64,000 bases of DNA from Candidatus Rhodoferax randersensis (GTDB lineage: Bacteria; Pseudomonadota; Gammaproteobacteria; Burkholderiales; Burkholderiaceae_C): positions 62,001 through 126,000 of the forward strand of contig JADKEH010000004.1 in NCBI GenBank assembly GCA_016718155.1, given 5' to 3'. Under the pieces are notes generated by a model. The model was not told the DNA's origin. It did not search any database and saw only the letters and a program-made list of their open reading frames with translations. Every line of letters begins with the position of its first letter. Within the stretch, counting starts at the first letter, position 1. A program made the translations under genes and the position numbers. Positions 1-11,044 of this stretch are shown here, in pieces.

Positions 1-232
1 TCACGACACTCACGCCCATGCTGATGATGCGAAACAGCAGAAAGAAGGTGGCATGGACGTGGTTGGACAGCGCAAACCCGGCCGATGCGGTGTCGGACAC
101 CTGCGAGGCCAGCCACAGTCCGAGCAAGCCAACCCCAAAGCCCAACAGCAGTTCGGCCAGCAGCGGCCAGGCGATGGCCAGCAAGCGCGGGCGCCGGGCC
201 AAGGCGGCGCGTTGCCGGTGGCGCTCAGTCAA
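1..232 (-). CDS. MATE-family efflux transporter, N-terminal fragment (runs off the left edge)
   Basis: The minus-strand frame below malQ is open to the window edge. It encodes about 77 residues with two hydrophobic stretches (LLAIAWPLLAELLLGFGVGL and a second one near FFLLFRIISM), matching the first two membrane segments of multidrug and toxic compound extrusion transporters. The family exports cationic compounds using a sodium or proton gradient. No ATG is available in frame. The best start is a TTG at 232 whose reading overlaps the malQ stop codon by 8 bases, which implies translational coupling to malQ. The gene continues beyond base 1, so length and substrate cannot be judged. The family call rests on the overall pattern of the first helices only. 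Confidence 0.55.
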   Translation of the reverse strand, partial: MTERHRQRAALARRPRLLAIAWPLLAELLLGFGVGLLGLWLASQVSDTASAGFALSNHVHATFFLLFRIISMGVSVV

Positions 233-1757
233 CGGCGCTGGCCGTTTGTTCCAGAAGCTCGAACGGGCCCCGCCCGCTCGCCGCGGTCATGATGCCCAGC
301 AACCTGGTCGGCTCGCTGCCAAGCATCTCGCGGCGCACGCGCCAGCGCCAGTTGCCTCCACAGGTGCCAGGTAGATTCATGCGATGGCTGCCATCGAGGC
401 CCAACACGTCCTGCAGGGGAAACACCGCCTGCGCGGCAACGGAGTTGCAGGCGGCGCGGATCATTGCCCAATGAATATTGTGTTCGCCAGCAGCCAGGTA
501 GCTGCCAGCAAACCGGCGCTGGTCGTCGGTGGCGTTGTGCCACCAACCCCTGACAGTTTCGTTGTCGTGGGTGCCGGTGTACACCACGGTGGCGGTGCCG
601 TAATTGTGCGGAAGAAACTCATGGCTGGCGTCGCCACCAAAGGCGAACTGCAAGATCTTCATGCCCGGAAAGCCACAGCGGTCGCGCAACTCGATCACAT
701 CGGGGGTGATCAGCCCCAAGTCCTCGGCGACGATCGGCAGCTCACCCAGCGCAGTCGCAATGGCATCAAATAAAGCCTTGCCGGGTCCGCGCTGCCAAGT
801 ACCTTCCTGGGCCGTGGGGCAGGCGACCGGGATCTCCCAGTAGCCAGCAAAACCACGAAAGTGGTCGATCCGAAACACATCCGCGTGATCCAGCGCACGA
901 CGCACGCGCGCGGTCCACCAGGCAAAGTTCTCCGCCGCCATGCGCTCCCACCGGTACAAGGGGTTGCCCCAACGCTGGCCGTCAGGCCCCATGTCGTCAG
1001 GCGGCACGCCGGCCACAACGCTGGGTTGGCACTGCTCGTCGAGGTAGTACAGGTCGGGGCGCGCCCAGCAGTCCACGCTGTGGTGCGCGATGAAAATCGG
1101 CAGGTCGCCCATGATGGCCACATCACGCGTGTTGGCGTAGGCCTTGAGCGCTGCCGCTTGGGTGTCAAAGCACCATTGAACAAACTGCCAGAAGGCGATC
1201 TCGCTCGCGTGCTCCAGGCGGACCGCCTCCAGCATGGCAAGGTCACGTCGCCGCGCCGCTTCATCCCACAGCCACCAAGGTTGGCCCTGGTGCGCCGTCT
1301 CCAAGGCCATGAACACGGTGTAGTCGTCCAGCCAGTCGGCGCGCTGGACACACCAGGCCTCGAAGCCCACGCGCTGCGCAGGCGTCGCCTGGGCAAAGAA
1401 GCCCTCGGCAGCAGCACGCAACTGCGCCATGCGCCACGGCACAACCTTGGCATAGTCAACCTGGCCATCGTCAAAGCCCCCTTCGGGCAAGCTTGGTGCT
1501 GCCAGCCATCCGGCCTCGACCAAGGGCTCCAGTGCCACCATCAGGGGGCTACCCGCGAAGGCCGACACGCTTTGATAGGGCGAATCACCCGGGCCAATGG
1601 GTGTCATCGGCAGCAGTTGCCAGATCCGCTGGCCCGCCGACACCAGCCAGTCCACAAACTGGTAAGCGCCGGGGCCGAAGTCGCCGATCCCGTAGGGTCC
1701 GGGCAAGGAGGTCACGTGCAGCAGCACACCAGCGCGGCGTTGCTTGAGGTCGATCAT
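225..1757 (-). CDS. malQ: 4-alpha-glucanotransferase (amylomaltase)
   Basis: MalQ (510 aa, usual length for the short family form) disproportionates malto-oligosaccharides by glucanosyl transfer, releasing glucose in the cytoplasm. It is a GH77 enzyme. The three catalytic carboxylates are visible in order: the nucleophile Asp in FRIDHFRG, the acid/base Glu in IVAEDLG, and the transition-state Asp in TGTHDNE. The ATG at 1757 lies two bases after the glgX stop, so it is the third gene of a phosphorylase-glgX-malQ operon. This trio is the standard set for intracellular maltodextrin use and fits the divergently transcribed malKEFG importer next door. Confidence 0.95.
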   Translation of the reverse strand: MIDLKQRRAGVLLHVTSLPGPYGIGDFGPGAYQFVDWLVSAGQRIWQLLPMTPIGPGDSPYQSVSAFAGSPLMVALEPLVEAGWLAAPSLPEGGFDDGQVDYAKVVPWRMAQLRAAAEGFFAQATPAQRVGFEAWCVQRADWLDDYTVFMALETAHQGQPWWLWDEAARRRDLAMLEAVRLEHASEIAFWQFVQWCFDTQAAALKAYANTRDVAIMGDLPIFIAHHSVDCWARPDLYYLDEQCQPSVVAGVPPDDMGPDGQRWGNPLYRWERMAAENFAWWTARVRRALDHADVFRIDHFRGFAGYWEIPVACPTAQEGTWQRGPGKALFDAIATALGELPIVAEDLGLITPDVIELRDRCGFPGMKILQFAFGGDASHEFLPHNYGTATVVYTGTHDNETVRGWWHNATDDQRRFAGSYLAAGEHNIHWAMIRAACNSVAAQAVFPLQDVLGLDGSHRMNLPGTCGGNWRWRVRREMLGSEPTRLLGIMTAASGRGPFELLEQTASAVD

Positions 1758-1759
1758 CG

Positions 1760-3916
<2,157 letters not shown>

Positions 3917-3972
3917 GGGCAAGGAGTGCGGCCGGAGTTGCAAGGTTAAAGCGTTGGCCCAAGTGCGCGCAC

Positions 3973-4159
3973 TCAGGCCGGCACCAAGAATAGCGTGGCC
4001 AGCGGGGGCAGGCACAGTTGCGGGGATTGCGCCCAGGCGCGCGCGGCAATTGGAGCCACCGGCAGCGCCGCGCTGACGTGCCGGATGCGCACCCAACACG
4101 GTGTACGGGCGCAAGTGGCTACCTCGATTCAGCGCCAACAGGTCGCGTTCACGAATCAT
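3973..4159 (-). pseudogene. glgB relic: branching-enzyme start joined out of frame to its last residues
   Basis: Read on the minus strand, the first about 26 codons from 4159 give LLALNRGSHLRPYTVLGAHP, which matches the start of the intact GlgB at 20335 (LLAEGRHLRPWEKLGAHP). About 30 bases later, one frame over, the DNA reads LCLPPLATLFLVPA and then TGA at 3973. That matches the end of branching enzymes (E. coli GlgB ends LTLPPLATIWLVREAE). The roughly 600 residues between are missing and the two ends are out of frame. It lies between the phosphorylase stop and glgX, where a glgB would be expected. I see an internally deleted, non-functional glgB; the relic reading is inference from these two matched ends. 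Confidence 0.7.
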
Positions 4160-4207
4160 GTAGCGGGCTCGGTTGCGCCTGCGGTGCGGCCAGTTCAGGT
4201 GTCTGCC

Positions 4208-6694
4208 CTAAGCGGCCACAGCGGTTGACCACACGCGGTGGACGTACTGGCGAACCGTGTGGTCCGACGAGAACTCACCCATGGCGGCGATGTTGAGCAA
4301 GGCCCGCTGCGCCCATGCTGAGGGCCTGGAGAACAGCCCATCGACACTTGCCTGGGTGGCGACATAGCTGGCAAAGTCAGCCATCAACATGTAGCTGTCG
4401 CGTTTGAGCAAGCTTTGTGTGAGCAAGTGGTAGCGGTCGACCTGGTCGAGCGAGAAGTCACCGGCCTCGATCGCATTGATCACGCGCTGGAGCTGGCGGC
4501 TTTCTTGTACGTACAGCTGAGGGTCGTAACCCAATGCGCGGGTGCGCTCCACCTCTGCGGTGCGCAAGCCAAAGACAAACATGTTTTGCTCACCCATGGC
4601 CTGCGCCATCTCGATGTTTGCGCCGTCCCAGGTGCCGATGGTCAGTGCGCCGTTGAGGGCAAACTTCATGTTGCCGGTGCCGGAGGCCTCGGTGCCGGCG
4701 GTGGAAATCTGTTGACTCAGATCAGCCGCCGGAATAATGACTTCGGCCAGACTCACGCCATAGTTCGGCATGAAGACAAGCTTGAGACGCCCGTTGACAC
4801 GTGGGTCGTGATTGACCACGCGCGCCACGTCGTGTGCCAACTGGATGATCAGCTTGGCCATTTGGTACGCTGACGCCGCCTTGCCCGCGATCACCACCGT
4901 GCGGGGCACAAACTCGGCGCTCGGGTTGTCAATAATGGCCTGGTAGCGCGCCACCACGTGCAGCACATTGAGCAATTGGCGTTTGTACTCGTGGATGCGC
5001 TTGGTCTGCACGTCAAACAGGCTGGCCGGGTCGATCAGCAAGCCCTGGTTGCGTTGGATCACGGTGGCCAACCGCTCCTTGTTGCGGCGCTTGACCGCCA
5101 GCAACTGCTCCTGCAGAGCGCCATCCCCAGCCAAGGGACGCAGGGCGGCCAGACCGGCCAGATCGCGGCGCCAAGCGGTACCGATGTGCGCGTCGATCAA
5201 GGCCGACAAACCAGGGTTGGCCTGCATCAACCAGCGCCGGGGCGTGACACCATTGGTCACATTGTGGAAGCGCTCAGGGAACAGCCGGGCGTAGTCGGCA
5301 AAGATGGTCTGCACCATCAACTCCGAGTGCAAGGCCGACACGCCGTTGACCTTGTGGGAAGCCACGATCGACAAAGCGGCCATGCGCACCCGGCGTTCGC
5401 CAGCTTCGTCAATCAGCGAGACACGCGCCGCCAGCGCGTCATCACCAGGGCAGCGCCGACGCACCTCGCCCAGGAAACCATGGTTGATCTCGATGATGAT
5501 CTCCAGATGGCGAGGCAACAGCTCGTGCATCAAAACCAAAGGCCAAGTCTCCAACGCTTCGGGCATCAGCGTGTGGTTGGTGTACGAGACGGCCTGTTGC
5601 GTGATCCGCCAGGCGCGCTCCCAGCTCAGGCCATGCTCGTCGAGCAAGAGCCGCATCAGTTCAACCGGGGCCAAGGCTGGGTGCGTGTCGTTCAGGTGAA
5701 TCGCATTGCGCTTGCCCAGATTGTCCAGGCTCGGGTGCTCGCGCAGGTGGCGCGCCACGATGTCCTGCATTGACGCGCTGACCAGGAAGACCTCCTGCTT
5801 CAAGCGCAATTGGCGGCCCGCGGCGGTGCTGTCATCAGGGTACAGCACCCAATTCAAGGCATCGGCTTCGACCCGGTGACGCGCCGCCAAGGCGTAGTCG
5901 CCATTGCAAAAGGCCGCAAAGTCGATCGGCCGCTCGGCGCTGGCATGCCATTGGCGCAGGGTCGAGACACGTTCGCTGTGGTGCGCCGGCACGACGAAGT
6001 CAAAGGCCCTTGCGAGCACCCGCTCGGCAGGCACCCAGACCCGGGTGTCACCATCGGCGTGCACCTGACCACCAAGACCGACCAGGTAACACACTTCGGG
6101 TCGTGCGATTTCCCAGGCGTTGCCCAGGCGCATCCAGTCGTCCGGCGTTTCGACCTGCTGGCCGTTCTGGATGTGCTGAGCAAACATGCCGTATTGGTAG
6201 CGCAGTCCGTAGCCAAAGGACGGTAGCCCCAGCTCAGCGAACGAGTCCAGGAAACACGCTGCCAAGCGCCCCAGACCGCCGTTGCCCAGGGCGGCGTCAC
6301 TGGCCTGCTCCAGCACGGTCGACAGTTCAACCCCTTGCTCGGCCAGTCGGTCCCGGGCCACCTCGGCCAATCCCAGTGCGGACAAGGCGTTGCCGAGGGC
6401 GCGGCCCATCAGGAACTCCATTGACAGATAGTGCACACGGCGCACCGGGCCGGTGCTTGCCATCTGACTGTCTTCACGCTGTGTCTGCATCCATCGCTGG
6501 TCCAGCAAATCGCGACAGGCGCCCGCTGCGGCGCGCATGCACACGGCCAAGGGGGCGGCGCCACGGGTCTGTCCAAGCTTGCGGGCAAAGGCTGCTTCAA
6601 AGGCGCTTTGCACCGCAGTGCGCTCCTGCGCGTCGGCCGGTGCGGCAATCTGGTTGGGAGAAGCAGAATCGGGCGTCAAACAGATGGACATCAT
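4208..6694 (-). CDS. glgP: Alpha-glucan phosphorylase (maltodextrin/glycogen phosphorylase, first copy)
   Basis: A GT35 phosphorylase (828 aa) that cleaves terminal alpha-1,4-linked glucose with phosphate to give glucose-1-phosphate, using pyridoxal phosphate. The cofactor lysine lies in the conserved block TGNMKFALNGALTIG near residue 650, and the GNGGLGRLAACFLDS block is intact. It heads the operon with glgX and malQ and is divergent from malKEFG. Details of the N-terminal third (NGQQVETPDDW, then GLGGQVHADGD) and the context make a maltodextrin phosphorylase (MalP) role more likely than a purely glycogen one. The second copy at 26252, in the storage operon, is the likelier GlgP. A start at 6694 (ATGATG) is accepted; the region before it holds a candidate operator at 6772. 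Confidence 0.93.
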   Translation of the reverse strand: MMSICLTPDSASPNQIAAPADAQERTAVQSAFEAAFARKLGQTRGAAPLAVCMRAAAGACRDLLDQRWMQTQREDSQMASTGPVRRVHYLSMEFLMGRALGNALSALGLAEVARDRLAEQGVELSTVLEQASDAALGNGGLGRLAACFLDSFAELGLPSFGYGLRYQYGMFAQHIQNGQQVETPDDWMRLGNAWEIARPEVCYLVGLGGQVHADGDTRVWVPAERVLARAFDFVVPAHHSERVSTLRQWHASAERPIDFAAFCNGDYALAARHRVEADALNWVLYPDDSTAAGRQLRLKQEVFLVSASMQDIVARHLREHPSLDNLGKRNAIHLNDTHPALAPVELMRLLLDEHGLSWERAWRITQQAVSYTNHTLMPEALETWPLVLMHELLPRHLEIIIEINHGFLGEVRRRCPGDDALAARVSLIDEAGERRVRMAALSIVASHKVNGVSALHSELMVQTIFADYARLFPERFHNVTNGVTPRRWLMQANPGLSALIDAHIGTAWRRDLAGLAALRPLAGDGALQEQLLAVKRRNKERLATVIQRNQGLLIDPASLFDVQTKRIHEYKRQLLNVLHVVARYQAIIDNPSAEFVPRTVVIAGKAASAYQMAKLIIQLAHDVARVVNHDPRVNGRLKLVFMPNYGVSLAEVIIPAADLSQQISTAGTEASGTGNMKFALNGALTIGTWDGANIEMAQAMGEQNMFVFGLRTAEVERTRALGYDPQLYVQESRQLQRVINAIEAGDFSLDQVDRYHLLTQSLLKRDSYMLMADFASYVATQASVDGLFSRPSAWAQRALLNIAAMGEFSSDHTVRQYVHRVWSTAVAA

Positions 6695-6771
6695 GACAAG
6701 CCCATGCGGGCTGAGTTAGGAGCTGGAAGCGGGATGACCCTTAGGTCGTATGACAAAAGAGCGTTTCAAAA

Positions 6772-6789
6772 TTGTAGTTTAAGTACATT
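6772..6789. promoter_or_regulatory. Candidate operator of the sugar regulon (TTGTAGTTTAAGTACATT)
   Basis: A near-palindromic site, TGTA-N7-TACA, lies 78 bases before the phosphorylase start in the region divergent to malK. It resembles the sites at 18089 and 18259 (shared core TGTAGTTT followed by an ACA half). It also resembles the HexR-type RpiR consensus TGTART-N3-AYTACA. The regulator is not proven; the RpiR domain of the fusion gene at 28840 is a candidate. Confidence 0.4.
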
Positions 6790-6860
6790 GATCGTGGCAA
6801 TGATTTGATTAGTAAGCTAGGGATTACACCAGTATCAGGTTCCGATAACGCAATGTCATG

Positions 6861-6888
6861 TTGTATCACTACATCGAGACGGTATACT
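6861..6888 (+). promoter_or_regulatory. Candidate sigma-70 promoter of the malK operon
   Basis: TTGTAT at 6861-6866 and TATACT at 6883-6888 are separated by 16 bases. They are oriented towards malK, leaving a leader of about 85 bases. The match is by eye; no transcript evidence exists here. The rest of 6695-6979 shows no gene on either strand. Confidence 0.4.
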
Positions 6889-6979
6889 CTGGCCAAAATT
6901 GCCTTGCGACCGGTTAGCCGGTTCTCGGCCGTTCCAAAGATGAGGCAAGCCCCGCCCCGGGGCGCTACGGAGGTTTGAC

Positions 6980-8161
6980 GTGGCGGATGTGAAACTGGTG
7001 GGTGTCAGCAAGTCCTTTGGCGAGACCAAGATCCTGCACGGCGTGGACCTGGAGATCGAGGACGGCGAGTTCATGGTGTTTGTCGGCCCCTCGGGCTGCG
7101 GCAAGTCCACCTTGCTGCGCGTCATCGCCGGGCTGGAGGACATCACCGCCGGTGAACTGACGATTGGTGGGCGCCGTGTCAACGATGTGCCGCCGGCCGA
7201 GCGCGGCATTGCCATGGTGTTCCAGTCCTACGCGCTGTACCCACACATGAGCTTGTTTGACAACATGGCCTTTGGCCTGAAGCTGGCCAAGGTCAAGCCC
7301 GACGAGATCGCGCGCGCGGTGCACCAGGCCGCCAAAATCCTCAACATCGACCACCTGCTGGACCGTAAGCCGAAGGACCTGTCGGGTGGCCAACGGCAAC
7401 GCGTGGCGATTGGCCGCGCCATCGTACGCAAGCCCGAGGTGTTTCTGTTTGACGAGCCGCTGTCCAACCTGGACGCCTCGCTGCGCGTGCGCATGCGTTA
7501 CGAGTTTGCCAAGCTGCACCAGGACCTGAAGACCACCATGGTCTACGTCACCCACGACCAGGTGGAGGCCATGACCCTGGCCGACCGCATCGTGGTGCTG
7601 TCGGCCGGCAAGATAGAACAAGTGGGCTCGCCGCTGGAGCTGTACGAACACCCCAACAACCTGTTTGTGGCCGGCTTCATTGGGTCCCCACGCATGAACT
7701 TCATTGACGCCGAACTGGTGGAGGCAGGCACTGAGCACGCCATGGTGCGCCTGAGCACCGGCGACCTGATCCGTTGCACCGTGGCCTGTGGCCAGGCGCG
7801 CGTTGGCGACAAAGTCACCTTGGGCCTGCGCCCCGAACATGTACGCACCGACCTGACTGACAACACGCTGCCCGCCACAGTGACCTTTGTCGAGTCCCTA
7901 GGCAGCACCACCCACGCCTACTGTGCCTTAGCCGGCATGGAAGAAGCGCTGACTTGCGAACTCGACGGCAAGACCACGCTGTGCGGCGGCGATACGCTGA
8001 CACTGGGCATCCCACCTGACGCGTGTTACCTGTTCGACGCGCAAGGCCAGGCTTTCCACCGCCACGCCGCCATGCCGGCGCGGCGCTGCAACCTCAGCCA
8101 GGCCGGCGAGCGCTCCCCCATCACGCCCGCAGCGCCCGTCGCGGTGGCGAGCGCCTTGTGA
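6980..8161 (+). CDS. malK: Maltose/maltodextrin ABC transporter ATPase (MalK/MsmX type)
   Basis: The cytoplasmic ATPase (393 aa) that powers the MalFG importer. Walker A GPSGCGKS lies at residues 36-43, the signature LSGGQRQR near 134, Walker B VFLFDEP near 155 and the switch His in YVTHDQ near 190. A C-terminal regulatory TOBE/OB region follows (LGLRPEHVR). Start is a GTG at 6980 with ACGGAGG seven bases before it. Its stop overlaps the malE start (GTGA), so the two are coupled. First gene of malKEFG; in the family one MalK can serve several sugar importers. Confidence 0.93.
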   Translation: MADVKLVGVSKSFGETKILHGVDLEIEDGEFMVFVGPSGCGKSTLLRVIAGLEDITAGELTIGGRRVNDVPPAERGIAMVFQSYALYPHMSLFDNMAFGLKLAKVKPDEIARAVHQAAKILNIDHLLDRKPKDLSGGQRQRVAIGRAIVRKPEVFLFDEPLSNLDASLRVRMRYEFAKLHQDLKTTMVYVTHDQVEAMTLADRIVVLSAGKIEQVGSPLELYEHPNNLFVAGFIGSPRMNFIDAELVEAGTEHAMVRLSTGDLIRCTVACGQARVGDKVTLGLRPEHVRTDLTDNTLPATVTFVESLGSTTHAYCALAGMEEALTCELDGKTTLCGGDTLTLGIPPDACYLFDAQGQAFHRHAAMPARRCNLSQAGERSPITPAAPVAVASAL

Positions 8162-9360
8162 GGCCGCGCTTGAACACCCTGCCTACGCTGCTCGCGGTCG
8201 GACTGGCCCTGGTGGCCAGCACCCGCGTTGGCGCTGCAACCGGATCGAGCGAGCTCAAGCTTCTGGTCTGGATCAACGCCGACAAGGGCTACAACGGCCT
8301 GCAAAAAGTTGGCGACGCCTTCACCAAGGTCTCGGGCGTGCAGGTCACGGTGCAGCACCCCGAAGCGGCCACCGACAAGTTTCAGCAAGCGGCGGGCGCC
8401 GGCAAGGGCCCGGACATTTTTTGCTGGCCGCACGATCGGGTAGGTGAGTGGGCCAAGTCGGGCCTGCTCAGTGCCGTCAGCCCCAGCCGACGGGTGCGCG
8501 AGGCGATCGAAGACACCGCCTGGAAAGCCTTCACCTACCAGGGCAAGACCTGGGGTTATCCGATTGCGATTGAAGCCAATGGGCTGATCTACAACAAGGC
8601 CCTGGTGCCGACTCCCCCCGCCACGTTTGACGAGGTGGTCAAACTCGACAAGGCCCTGATGGCCCAAGGCAAAAAGGCCATTCTGTGGGACTTCAACAAG
8701 TCTTTCTTCACCTGGCCGATGTTGGCCGGCCCGGGCGGCTACGTGTTTGGGCGCGATGCCAAAGGTGAACTCGATCCGCACCAGGTTGGCATCAACAGCC
8801 CCGGCGCGATCCAGGGTGCCGAGGTGCTGGCATCCTTGGTCAACAACGGGCAGATGCCCAAGGGCGCGCGTTACGCCGAGATGGAAGCCGGTTTTGCACG
8901 CGGCGAAATCGCCATGATGATCTCCGGCCCCTGGGCCTGGGACAACGCCAAACGCAGCAGAATAGACTTTGGCGTGGCGCCGATTCCCGCCATTGGCAAG
9001 CACGCCGCCAAACCCTTTGTGGGTGTGCTGGGCTGCGTGATCTCGGCGCCCAGCAAGGTCAAGGATCTGGCCCGCGAGTTCATCGAAAACCACCTGCTGC
9101 AAGTCGACAGCCTGAAGGCCATCAACGCCGACGTGCCACTGGGCGTGCCCGCCAACAAGGCCTATTACGCCGAGCTGGCCGCCGACCCGGCCATCCGCGC
9201 CACCATGGACAACGCGCGCCGTGGTGAGCCGATTCCCAACATCCCCGAGATGGGACGCTTCTTCACCGCCATGGACGCCGCGCTGGAGGCCATCACCAAT
9301 GGCCAGCAAACACCTAAGCAGGCGCTGGATGGTGCGGCCGCCCGCATGCTCGTGAAATGA
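8158..9360 (+). CDS. malE: Periplasmic maltose/maltodextrin-binding protein
   Basis: The extracytoplasmic solute-binding protein that delivers maltodextrins to MalFG. About 400 aa including a signal peptide with two early arginines and a hydrophobic core ending near AATG (residue 29). The mature protein closely follows E. coli MalE block by block: LVWINADKGYNGL at its start, later GPDIFCWPHDR, YPIAIEANGLIYNK, SGPWAWDN, KPFVGVLG and GEPIPNIPEM. These include aromatic residues that stack on glucose rings in the family. The start chosen is the GTG at 8158 overlapping the malK stop; a TTG at 8170 would also leave a signal peptide. The malF start overlaps its stop by four bases. Confidence 0.92.
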   Translation: MRPRLNTLPTLLAVGLALVASTRVGAATGSSELKLLVWINADKGYNGLQKVGDAFTKVSGVQVTVQHPEAATDKFQQAAGAGKGPDIFCWPHDRVGEWAKSGLLSAVSPSRRVREAIEDTAWKAFTYQGKTWGYPIAIEANGLIYNKALVPTPPATFDEVVKLDKALMAQGKKAILWDFNKSFFTWPMLAGPGGYVFGRDAKGELDPHQVGINSPGAIQGAEVLASLVNNGQMPKGARYAEMEAGFARGEIAMMISGPWAWDNAKRSRIDFGVAPIPAIGKHAAKPFVGVLGCVISAPSKVKDLAREFIENHLLQVDSLKAINADVPLGVPANKAYYAELAADPAIRATMDNARRGEPIPNIPEMGRFFTAMDAALEAITNGQQTPKQALDGAAARMLVK

Positions 9361-11027
9361 CCGTCACCATGCCAAGCCTGAACACATTCGATTGGGGCCG
9401 TTGGCTCAAGTGGCCCTTCATGGCGGTGGTGGTGCTGGCCGGCCTGTCGCTGGTGACGGCCATCTACGCGGCCGGTCAGGCCGTGTGGGCGATGCTGGTG
9501 CTGGCCCTGGTGGCGCTGGGCTTTTATGTCTACCTGTCCAAACCGGCGCAGGCCTACCGCTACCTGTTCCCCGGCCTGGCGGCGATGCTGGTGTTTGTGG
9601 CGTTTCCGCTGGTCTACACCGCGCAGATTGGTTTCACCAACTACTCGTCGAGCAATCTGCTGAGCCAGGAGCGCGTCAGCGCCTACCTGCTGGAACAAGC
9701 TGCACCCGACGAGGCGCGCACCCGTGGTTTTACGCTGCACCCGGATGGCGCGGCCTTTCGCATCGTGCTGGCGCCAGCGCTGGACAGCGCCAGCGACAGC
9801 CCCCTGATCTCGGAGCCACTTACCCTGCGCGACAAACGTAGCGACGCGCCCCTGGTGATGCAGGCCCTGGCCCAGGGTAGCGCGGCGCTGGCCCCGGCCT
9901 TGCCGCTGATCGAAGTCTTGCGGCACCGCGACACGCTGATGCAACTCAAGCTAAAGCTGCCCGATCAAACACTGCTGAGTTATGCCGGCGTGCGCGAATT
10001 CGGCCCCTTGAACCCGCTGTGGCGCGCCAATGCCGATGGCTCGCTCACGCTGCTGCAAACCAACACGGTCTACCAGCCCAACCCAAGCACGGGGTTCTTT
10101 GAGAACAGCGCTGGCGAGCGCATGTATCCTGGCTTCAAGGTGGGCGTGGGCCTGAGCAACTACACCCGCATGGTGAGTGACCCCGACTTCCGTGGCCCAT
10201 TCCTGTCGATCTTCATCTGGACCGTGTTGTTCTCGGCGCTGACGGTGTTGTTCTCGCTGGCGCTGGGCCTCACGCTGGCGGTGGTGCTCAACTGGGAGGG
10301 CCTGCGTTTTCGCACGACCTACCGCACGCTGTTGTTCCTGCCCTATGCGGTGCCGGGCTTCATTTCGATCCTGGTGTTCAAGGGCCTGTTCAACCAGAAT
10401 TTTGGTGAGATCAATACCATTCTGGATGCCTTGTTCGGCATCAAGCCGGCCTGGTTTGCCGATCCGTTGCTGGCCAAAACCATGCTGCTGCTGGTCAACA
10501 CCTGGCTCGGTTACCCCTACATCATGGTGTTGTGCGCCGGGCTGATCAAGGCGATCCCGGCCGACCTGTACGAAGCCTCGGCGATTGCCGGCGCCACGCC
10601 GCTGACCAACTTCTGGCGGATCACGGTTCCGCTGATCGTCAAGCCACTCACGCCCTTGCTGATCTCGGCATTTGCCTTCAACTTCAACAACTTCGTATTG
10701 ATCGCCCTGCTGACCAATGGCCGGCCGGACTACCTCAACACCAAAGTGCCGGCGGGCACCACCGACATTCTGGTGTCCTACACCTACCGCATTGCGTTCC
10801 AGGACTCGGGCCAGAACTTCGGCCTGGCGGCCGCGATCTCGACCGTGATCTTTTTCATGGTGGCCTTGCTGTCGCTCGCCAACCTGCGGCTGGCGAGGCG
10901 CGCATCAGACAGCAGAAGCGGCGCACCCATGGATGCGTGCGCTCGACGGGCGGTAGTGTCCAGCGGCGGGCGCAGCGGCAATCCACGTCGGAACGCCGCT
11001 TCGCTGCAAGGCCTGCGGTCAACTTAA
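9357..11027 (+). CDS. malF: Maltose ABC transporter permease MalF
   Basis: Inner-membrane permease (556 aa) of the MalFGK2 importer. Hydrophobic helices at the start are followed by a large periplasmic insertion (about residues 100-260), the P2 loop that in E. coli contacts MalE. The transmembrane core and the EAA loop that docks MalK follow (YEASAIAGATPLTNFWRITV). ATG at 9357 overlaps the malE stop. Oddity: after the last helix (about residue 515) there is a tail of some 40 polar, Arg/Ser-rich residues with no counterpart in typical MalF. It may be a genuine extension or the result of a frameshift near 10905. Confidence 0.92.
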   Translation: MTVTMPSLNTFDWGRWLKWPFMAVVVLAGLSLVTAIYAAGQAVWAMLVLALVALGFYVYLSKPAQAYRYLFPGLAAMLVFVAFPLVYTAQIGFTNYSSSNLLSQERVSAYLLEQAAPDEARTRGFTLHPDGAAFRIVLAPALDSASDSPLISEPLTLRDKRSDAPLVMQALAQGSAALAPALPLIEVLRHRDTLMQLKLKLPDQTLLSYAGVREFGPLNPLWRANADGSLTLLQTNTVYQPNPSTGFFENSAGERMYPGFKVGVGLSNYTRMVSDPDFRGPFLSIFIWTVLFSALTVLFSLALGLTLAVVLNWEGLRFRTTYRTLLFLPYAVPGFISILVFKGLFNQNFGEINTILDALFGIKPAWFADPLLAKTMLLLVNTWLGYPYIMVLCAGLIKAIPADLYEASAIAGATPLTNFWRITVPLIVKPLTPLLISAFAFNFNNFVLIALLTNGRPDYLNTKVPAGTTDILVSYTYRIAFQDSGQNFGLAAAISTVIFFMVALLSLANLRLARRASDSRSGAPMDACARRAVVSSGGRSGNPRRNAASLQGLRST

Positions 11028-11044
11028 CTGAAGGAGTCGAAGCC

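Noticed and set aside
6861..6877. TTGTATCACTACA considered as another member of the TGTA/TACA operator set
   Set aside because: Half-site spacing is 4 instead of 7 bases and it coincides with the -35 element, so it is not counted.
10532..11044. Upstream extension of malG
   Set aside because: Those residues are an off-frame reading of malF; AAGGAG before 11045 and the 296-residue length support the later start.
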